Below, piece by piece: positions 56,301 to 64,000 of a DNA stretch of 64,000 nucleotides. The position numbers and the translations under genes are program-made. How positions within the stretch are numbered: the stretch's first letter is position 1; each line of letters opens with the position of its first letter. The stretch covers positions 248,001 through 312,000 of the forward strand of contig JAAKBF010000107.1 of NCBI GenBank assembly GCA_012656075.1, read 5' to 3'. This DNA comes from Phytophthora hibernalis. Lineage: Eukaryota > Oomycota > Peronosporomycetes > Peronosporales > Peronosporaceae. The notes beneath the pieces were generated by a model, which saw nothing but the letters and a program-made list of their open reading frames with translations, did no database searches and was not told the origin of the DNA.

Positions 56301-58295
56301 GCTTCCATTCCTTTACTGTCTTTTGCCTGGCCACAAACCGTCCTGCTCGCGGGAAGAACACGTGTTCAACCACTCTGGCAATCACAGTACTGTTGTCAAT
56401 CCATAGCAACTTGTTCGAGATATTCACAACCTTGACTGCAGTAATCCACGACCTCGTCGCACAAATGACTTGGGCCACCCAACGATCTCCGCGTCCAGCC
56501 CATACAACTCCTCGCTGAGAGTTCAGCCGACCATAGTCCACATGAACCACCGCGCATTCGCCTGGACGCAGATACAAATTCTGCTTCATACACACCGGTA
56601 AATCGACACCAACGTAGTCCTTGGGAAAATTAGCATACACCAAGACTGTTTCCTCATTTGTGAGTTGTAACACACCTTCCCGGATTGAGAGTCGTACACC
56701 AGCGCTGAACATGAAGTTCATACCCAGCAGTACATCCACACCTTCTCCAATGTTGGCCACCCAAAGTCCAAAAACATACTCCAATCTGGGACCAAGAGTG
56801 ATCTTGTCCTTAGTGTGGGCATGAGTCGGAACTCCTACCAGGCCTAAGACTTTCATCTGTTTGTGCGTCCAGCGTTTGAGCTTGAGCTTACGTGCAAAGT
56901 CAAAGGTCAACACACTCACGGACGCTCCAGTGTCTAGGAGGGTACCGGTCCGACAATCATTCACCGCCCCATGGACCGTTGCAATCTCATGCGTATCTTC
57001 AGGTTCATGATTTTCCCACCATCAAAGCGTTCGCCAGGCCTCAACGGGTATTCCACAGGAACTTCCAGGTTCGCTGGGCCTAAGCGCACATTGTCTGCGC
57101 GCACATTTTCCGAACGCATATTGTCAGGATTGAAAGTCGAATCTTGAAACGTAGTCATGCAGTGTTGATAATCTTGATCTTGGATTTCTCAGCTTTAAGC
57201 CAACATATGCAAATACACACACATCTGGGGTTTTCTTGATCCCGACACTTACTGGATCCCCATCCAGCGGGCTTAGAGATTTAACGATTTCTTCCCAGAA
57301 GTGGCTGCATCACTTCGAAGTTGATCTTGAACTTGATCCGGCAAATCCTTGAGCGTACCTTGACGGACATAATTCTTCACAGCTTGAAACGCCTACCATT
57401 CTACACACACTATCCTTCGATGGAGCTGACCACAGTCTGAGCACGCCGTTTATCTGCAGTGCTTGGCCGGGTGACCAACTTCATGACAGCTGTCGCAGAT
57501 TATATTTGCCCAGCAGTATTCCTTGGTATGGCTGGTCTTTCCGCAGCCTTCACACGGTGGGAATGGTGAAGAAAATCCAGAACGCACGTTATCCGAACGG
57601 ATGTTCTATTGGTTTTACGCAGGTCTCCATCCTCCCGCTTGCATTGCACGATAGACAACATTTGTCACATCTTCCATGCTGAACGCAGACTGTGTTTCAG
57701 GCTTAGCCGGCTCGCTCAACTGAGACTCGCGTCCCTTGGCAAGTGCGACTTGTACAACGGGGCTGCAACCTTTCACTTCAGCTTCAGGTTCCTGAAACTG
57801 AACGTGGCGAGTCATTTCGGACTCTGATTCAGGCTCGATCTGAGCGATATACGTGTGTCCAAGCTTTTGAGACTTGTACCGAGGTGATTGCGCGTTGAAG
57901 TTGTGATAGTGTTGTTTAACCCGCGGAATGTCGTATCCTTCTTCTCGCCAGATATCTTCATTGAGTCTGACCACATGTTCCACTTCACGCAGATTCAACC
58001 GCTTGAGCCTGCTCTTCCGGGATGCGACAGGCTTGACCTCTGAACGCAGGTCGCCATCACCTGCTTCTTCGGTCGAAGCCAAGTCGTCCGCAGCTTCCGG
58101 ATCAGCAAGCGACTGTTCTTCAGCTACAGCCGCCTTCGCTTCCTATTCTGCCTTCATTCGGGTACGTTGTTCTCGGGCAATTGTGTCCGAGTCCTTGTGC
58201 TTTTCTGCGGGCAGTCCTTGCGCTCAGCGGGACAAACGTGTTGACTGTCCGCCATCTCCGCGCCCTCCCTTCTGCTTGCCTCGTCCTCCCGCCAT
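53358..58295 (-). pseudogene. Ty3/gypsy gag-pol with two RNase H domains, integrase missing
   Basis: Gag starts at ATG 58295 (MAGGRGKQKGGRGDGG). Two zinc knuckles of the CX2CX4HX4C type lie at 57552-57457 (CEGCGKTSHTKEYC; CDSCHEVGHPAKHC). Protease: GTLLDTGASVSVLTFDFARK (56964 region). RT: SAWASPIVIVFKENGVDIRM, MPFGLKNALLVYQTVI and the catalytic YIDD at about 54863-54852, then thumb and Ty3-type RNase H start. A second, canonical RNase HI follows: LLSFDGAAK, NEAEYHGLINGLKLAL, GGDSRIIIQQAQG (about 53980-53700) with its D-E-D residues. After the stop at 53358 no integrase is found. Frames shift repeatedly. An extra archaeal-like RNase H is known in some oomycete and plant Ty3 elements. Confidence 0.8.
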
Positions 58296-58388
58296 TAGAT
58301 AGTAGTTAGAAGTTAACGAGACCCAGCGATTCAATTCCTACTAATATAAACAACTCTGGTGAAATCCTAGGACCCCGAATGCACCAGT

Positions 58389-59026
58389 TGTAACCAAGTC
58401 GGTGAAACTTTCTCGCCCAAGTGTATAGCGGTAGCCCAGACTTAGTCCTGAAACTTAAACCTGGAAACCCTGGACGCAGCTCCTTGAAACCGAGATTCAG
58501 AGTGGCGTGGCACCTTGTGTAATCCCTATCGGCGTCGATTAATTCGGGGAGCCTGGATTTACCACCAAATTAGTTGTCCAATACAAAAAGGCCTTGGCGT
58601 AACGTTCACTTCCTGAACGCACTTCTCCAATGTCTGAATCCAGGTCCGAGAACCCAGAAGAAAGACCACTTTCAGATAACTAATACAAATAAAGAGTTAT
58701 ATACAACAAACAGCCGCTACTTATTCTTATAGACCCTTGAGCGGTGGGTCTGAACGCCAGTCAACTAGGGCTGCGTTCGGGGTACTGGTCAGCACTGAAG
58801 CCCTTTCACACGCGCACCACCCTCAGATGAGGGAAATAACACACAAAATACAATCCAACCTTGAACGCAGTCTATCAAATATTCCTGGGGACGGCTGCTA
58901 CTAATCATCCAAGAAAGTCTTGTCAATATGAAATGAAACACCGCCCTTATCGTACACACAGCGGGATCAACTAGAAAATGGAATGCAAGGATCACGTCAG
59001 ACACCTATGTGAATAATCCCCTTACA
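58389..59026 (-). repeat. Long terminal repeat (638 bp) of the Ty3 element
   Basis: Bounded by TGTAACC... at 58389 and ...CCTTACA at 59026 (TG...CA on either strand), non-coding, ending 93 bp before the gag ATG. Directly inside it, on the - strand, ACTGGTGCATTCGGGG is a plausible primer-binding site. A TATA-like TATATAAC lies near 58695-58704. The partner LTR is not present in the window. Confidence 0.55.
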
Positions 59027-59728
59027 ACTGGACTTGAATCTTTTAGGGAGCCCCGCACCGAACCCTTCTTAACTGATCAACGGATCCGTTTCCCGCTTGT
59101 TGGAAGCCCTTCTTTGAGCGACTTGTGCAGTAGGGGCAAACGAATTCTGATTGTTACATTTGCTAGCCTATCACAAGATCTTCGTAAATGGTATCTTGTT
59201 GTCTTTGTTCTTCGATGTTCACCCATGTTCTTCTGTGTTCCTTCATTTGTGATCTTCTGCTTTGACTTGATTTGATTAAACTGGACGTTGACACTCTGTG
59301 GGTTGATCTTTCCATCTCCAAGAGGCCATGTCTTTGTGTTTGCTGGATTCTTGATATCCGGACGCAGGTGTTTTCCACCTACGCTCCGGGTTCTTGAACT
59401 TGGATATAACTTGAAACCGATGTGTACGGCCTCACAGAGCAGGATGACCTTCGGCGCACATGATAATTTGCACGCTCAGGTACCTGCGTTCAGGGACGAT
59501 CTGCGTCCAGGAACTAAAGTGTATCCAAGGTTTTGCGACCAAATGTACACTCATTATAGAGGCTTCACATGGTATTATTTTCTTGGTTTTCTGCTTCACT
59601 CGGTTTTTGCGGAAACGGCGAGTCCCACGTACACGGATATGTGTGCATTTAGACTTTAGGCGAGGCGGGACACACCACATACAATACGTTTGCATGGGCG
59701 TTTTCATCTTCCGATTGGGTGAACCCGC
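59027..59728. other. Intergenic / eroded repeat
   Basis: One open frame (59288-59659, +) without known motifs. Several copies of TGCGTTCAG/CTGAACGCA-like 8-9mers that also pepper the Ty3 element occur here. Confidence 0.3.
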
Positions 59729-59732
59729 TTAA

Positions 59733-61392
59733 CCCTTCTAGCCCTGCTGCTTATTCTGTATCCTACAGAATAAGGAATGAACTTGGTTATGGTATGCTCT
59801 GAAAACAGCCAAAAGTATTGTAGCCCCTTTCAGGTAAACTGTACAGCGATCGTGCACTTCTAGCACAAAGCAGCTACGAATGAAGACAAAACATGAACAG
59901 TGTACCCACCAGCTGCAAAAGTAATGAGCTATCATTGGCCCTCGCGAGCGTAACAAACCGCCGAAAACCTCCTGAGCCCGTCAATTTCGTTACGAGGCCA
60001 TCGTGATCCAGAGTTGACGCCGACCATCCATTTAAGGCTCCACGCGGCCGCCGCAGCTCGCGCGCAGAGGAAAAAATCGTCCAGTTCCTAACTAACGGTA
60101 TTAGCTGAGAAGGAACAGGGCGATTATTCCTCTGCGCGCACTCGAAGACACCAGCCATATCTATGAAGTATTGAAGAGTTAACATGCAACCATCTCCAAT
60201 ACTGACGCCTCCTCCTCGTTTCCATTGTGATCTTTCCTAGACGTGCATGACAGCGAGCGGCGCGAAGACCTCGAGCAAGTCGCTGCAACATGCACAGAAG
60301 AAACGTGTCTCGAGAGACTCTGTCTTCAATTCTGCGAATGCTGAGAACACATTCCGCAGGTACTGGAGACGCTTGGTTTGATATTGTGGTGATTAGAACG
60401 CCTCCGTTTCGTCATATACGTGCTCGTGCATGGGGTTCGTAGACAGACCAAGTCCTCGATGTCCATGTTCGTATTTGGTGCTTGCTTTCTTCGTTAGTGA
60501 AATACAATGTACGATGTACCCCTCAGTGACGGCCATGTTGTATTTTCGTATATCCTCTGTATCATCCGGAATAACATCCAATTCTACCTGGGTTTCTTCT
60601 GTATCATCAGAATTAACGCTGCCGCCAAAAGCGATAATAAAGTTGGGGACTGGAGCGCAGACACACTCCAACTAGGCTATCGTGATTTGACTTGTGTTTC
60701 TTGGTGTCGATACAGGAAGCACATCGGAAAGTTTGGTGTTGTAGGTCGCAGAAGCCTAACAGCAACCGCATTAGTTGACACAGGCATCGTGAAAGAAGAG
60801 GTGGATGTAACCGCCGCCCCAATCATTGCATACGGCGTCTGTTTTGCTGATACGAGGTTGAGAGTGTATGGCGAGTCTTTTAGGCACCGGAGGAGGACGT
60901 TGTAGACGGTCAGACAGTCGCTTGAATCCTAAGCATGTAGTACAATAACAGCATTAGTTCAAGCCACAGAGTTCACAGTTAAATGCTTACCAACGCAAAC
61001 GTCAACACCACGCCTTGGATCTTCTAGCCCTCCCCTTGTATCACGCGGCGGTGCTTCACGAGGCCTGTAGCTTTCAGGGGCCTCCTTACTTCGACAGCGC
61101 GCATCACTGTTGATCCAGTCTTGTAAAACGATTTGTGATGGAGTGGCAGACGCAAAGTAAGAAAAAGCACTTGTTTAGATTTTCAAACATGTCGGCCATT
61201 TATATGACCCTTTCTATTGCTACTGAAGAATCCACGGCTATCAACCCAGCACCGATCCTACAAGATATATGTACGGACCTCATTTAATACAAAAGTTTAA
61301 ATCAGGACTGAAATCATGCATCCAAGCTTGCTGGATAAAAACCCTTGTTCAAACGCTTATTCTGTAGGATACATAATACGGGGCTAGAAGGG
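59733..61392. mobile_element. Non-autonomous piggyBac-like element, TTAA-flanked
   Basis: Left: TTAA (59729-59732) then CCCTTCTAGCCC; right: GGGCTAGAAGGG then TTAA (61393-61396). The inverted ends extend about 40 bp and include a subterminal hairpin CTTATTCTGTA-TCC-TACAGAATAAG (59750-59774), partly repeated at the other end (61356 on). Inside are only short frames; a - strand one at 60671-60393 is acidic (DDTEETQVELDVIPDDTED) like a piggyBac N-terminus. The TIR differs from that of the 31-36 kb element, so it is a separate family. Confidence 0.75.
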
Positions 61393-61396
61393 TTAA

Positions 61397-61420
61397 CCCT
61401 TCTAGCCCCGTAAGGACGGG
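61397..61420. mobile_element. End of a second copy of the same family, abutting head-to-head
   Basis: CCCTTCTAGCCCCG follows the TTAA at 61393-61396 directly, making a 32-bp perfect palindrome with the preceding end (61379-61410). The far end of this copy was not found in the window. Confidence 0.6.
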
Positions 61421-63053
61421 GCGATCTGGACATAGATCTGCGTTCAGGGTTTCAGACCCTGACCGCAGTCTTCTAAATCTAAAGGGCCCATCTTAAAGCC
61501 TAGCCGCACCCGCTTCGCCGGAACAAAGCTGAATTCCATTCGCACTGGCGCAAGGCGCATAGCCAGTACCGGTAAATTTTCGGTAGCCAATCAAATATTA
61601 AGATTATTCAAGGTCAGCATTCACTGGGTGACTCCTATGCGCTACCTCGTCTACCCTTCCGTTGTGTCGATCGTGTTGTCCTTCATGTCCAATCTATCGC
61701 TGTCCTTATGTGAGTCGGAACAGACGCGTGCATTTGCTATATGCTAACTGCATGTTTGAATACAAGCCAATGAGCAGCCGACTCTGCGGTCAATGCAAGG
61801 TGTGCTGACTCTACTTCAAGGATAACATTGTTGTTCCACAAGGGGTTAAGCTGTGTGTTTGATGCTGTGTGTTTAGATGTGTGTTTGAGTGCTCTGTAAC
61901 GAGATGAACGTTGCTGTTCAATTGGAGGTTAATCTTAGTGTTCAATGTAGAGCTATCAATCTCTTCCCCTGCTACCCATTCTAAAGCACGTAATACACCC
62001 TGTATTAGTGGATTGATGAAGGGCACTTGTGCCTGACGAGGAAAAAAGAGGACTGTCGTGCGGTGGCACTAGCGGAATCTCCGGGCCAGTACTTCTAAAA
62101 ACTCGTTTTTGAGGTTGTACCTACGTCTGGATTGCAAGCAAACTACATGTATGAGTATTACGTATAAGCGTAATAAACTATCATGTCAAAATCCGATTTT
62201 TGGGCCTGGGTCTCATTTGCCAATCTGTCGTGGCAAGAGAAAAGGTCTATTTGCAGACAAGTGGAAAATTTTATTGGATGATAAATTCACCAATATAGAA
62301 CTACTCGTTGTATTTCAATGCTATTGGTAGTTATGTTGACCAATAGAGTGACAGATATTGCGCTATCTATCATGCGCTGCTTTGTATAGGTGACCCCTCT
62401 GATGTGCCGCCCTCACAAATGAATTTGCCGATCCCAATGCTCATTACTCTGGGTCGAAATGCGTGAATATCTAAAACGTCGGGTTTCTCGGCTCAGAGAC
62501 ATCTACATCCCATTTTCTTGCGGTTGTATGATCGCTTTCGGATGCTGCCATAAAGACTTGTCGACAGTTACACTAGTTTCTCTTTCCGATCACAGCACCG
62601 TCTTTACCTAGAATCCTACGTGTCGGGAAGTATAGGTCAGTCGGAACAGTTACGATACGGGTCAGTATTGCTGGATGCAGCGCTCGAGAGTTCATTTCGA
62701 AAAAGACTTCAGCGCGCGCACCTGAGGACGTCCCAGCTTGCAACCCCTCGAATATCCTGCATACCCGGCAGCTCACACAAGTACATGATGTTCATATTCA
62801 AACGCAACCACACTGACGAAGTATCAATACTTTTTGCGACTAATGCGAAGTTCTATGGATGTATTTTAATAGCTGCTGCTTCTGGATGTTTCGCTACAAA
62901 TACACGATTGTTATGACTGTGTTGTTATTGTTGTTTGTTTAATGTTGCTGAATGTTCGCATTGGGTGATATCCAACGAACCGACACGTCTTTATGGTGTG
63001 ACCTACAAATACTGAAGTTTAAATGTGTTGTAGTTTAGGGTAAGTACCAACTT
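61421..63053. other. Intergenic, no supported gene
   Basis: Short frames only; a simple GTGTGTTT-rich patch lies at 61850-61895. It may contain the remainder of the abutting TTAA element and the 5' LTR/leader of the copia element. Confidence 0.35.
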
Positions 63054-64000
63054 TTGGTAAACAGAACCTATTTAGGATTGGTGTCCGTGACGAACCTCGG
63101 GAATCGGATTCTAAGCCGGAATGGGAAAGACACTATGACTCTGTTCTCGCTGCTCAACCAAGCGCTGAACGAGATGAATCGGAAGTCGAAGAAGCTCCTC
63201 GGAAAAGAGATTTTGACGGAGACGATGATGTGTGTGCAAGTTTTGGCGCAGCTTCCAAGTGAAATCTGGGCGTCGTCGATTGAGCTGGAGGATGCTTTCA
63301 GCGCAGAAAAGGCGGAGATCGCGCTGAACTAGCTATTATGCGACGTCGGTGACGCGCATCAACAACGTCAAAAGTGACTGTGCGGCGCGCGGTTACGACT
63401 CTAAGAAGCGCAAGCAAAACGGAAGCAGCGGTGTTCAGGACCAAGAGTGCTTCTACTGCATCAAGAAAGGGCACCAGAAGGTTCGATGCGAGCGCACGAA
63501 GGCTGACCGCGACCCAAACTGTGACGGTGGGCCACTCTTCCGTACGAACATGGATGCCCAACCATCCAAGCGAGCTTCTAGCAACACCAAGAAAATTGCT
63601 ACGGTGCAGCGCGCTACCAAGAAACAATGGACGCGTGAACCGCCAACGGATGTCGAGATGGAGGAGGAATTCTGCCTTCCAGGTTCGGAGAAAGAGGAGT
63701 CAGAAAGTGGCGACATAGGCTGTTTGAAGAGCTTTGGTGAAATCTAAACCTCGGTACGTAAACGATATGATACATATTTGAGTTGGTTACGTCGACTAAC
63801 AGTTACGGATGATCTGTGGATTGTTGATACAGGAGCTGGATTTGGAATAAGCCCAGACAAAGGCTGGTTCAAGTCGCTACACAAAGGTTCGAGTCATAAG
63901 TTTGAGTGTAAAATGGGGCAGTATACTATTTCCCCTCTTCCAGGCAGATTAATATGCAAACCGTAAATAAGAGCTTTACAGAGGGACCAAAAGTTGCGTT
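63054..64000 (+). pseudogene. Ty1/copia gag-protease, 5' part, runs off the window
   Basis: Gag fragments at 63054-63332 (NEMNRKSKKLLGKEILTETM, LAQLPSEIWASSIELEDAFS) and 63349-63747 with a CX2CX4HX4C zinc knuckle (CFYCIKKGHQKVRC). At 63778-63966 the copia protease opens with DDLWIVDTGAGFGISPDKGW (DTG active site). The parts are in different frames with stops, so the copy is probably dead, although the right part cannot be seen. Confidence 0.75.

Overview
The window looks like nuclear DNA of an oomycete, most likely a Phytophthora-type plant pathogen. The clues are two Crinkler (CRN) effector loci with LxLFLAK-type headers, short 60-125 nt GT-AG introns, Inr-like TCATTC/CCATTC signals close to start codons, a START-FYVE-GAF protein, a stramenopile-type SANT-like protein, and oomycete-style piggyBac, pogo and Ty3 elements. 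The species call is inference. No rRNA, tRNA or CRISPR array was recognised.

Positions 1-26 kb are a gene island. It holds: a catalytically headless paralogue of a DUSP ubiquitin protease (12-1574); a gene-poor gap; a SANT-like gene (5264-6224); an RNase T2 (6749-7479, -) divergent from a four-exon USP4/15-like deubiquitinase (7697-11254); a ubiquitin-like plus tandem cyclic-nucleotide-binding protein (11499-13752, -); a psq/CENP-B-type DNA-binding protein (14036-14808, -); a PH-like/coiled-coil protein (15093-16763); a decayed CRN (17284-18547, -); a probable mitochondrial membrane protein (19062-20157, -); a TUP1-type corepressor (20792-23017, -); and a START-FYVE-GAF protein (24132-26161). 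Many of these housekeeping-type genes carry single-base frame breaks, nearly all missing one base of a short homopolymer. This is more like consensus error in the assembly than mass pseudogenisation.

Positions 26-64 kb are repeat-rich accessory DNA. It holds: a 20-copy 18-bp coding minisatellite (27814-28191); an RNase-H-fold-like gene split by a 4.8-kb piggyBac element (31222-36023); a sugar-transporter relic; a pogo-like transposase; a Ty3 element whose halves now face each other (40.7-43.7 kb); a CRN with nuclease-like and kinase-like domains (44761-46694); a 614-bp TIR element (47235-47848); a second, truncated piggyBac (about 48.28-51.73 kb); a Ty3 element with two RNase H domains, a 638-bp LTR and no integrase (53.36-59.03 kb); a non-autonomous TTAA element whose end abuts another copy head-to-head (59733-61392 and 61397 onward); and the 5' part of a Ty1/copia gag-protease (63054 to the end).

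Functionally, the island encodes ubiquitin removal, chromatin repression, membrane-lipid and cyclic-nucleotide signalling, and RNA turnover. The intact-looking CRN sits in the transposon-rich, gene-sparse part, as is usual for oomycete effectors.
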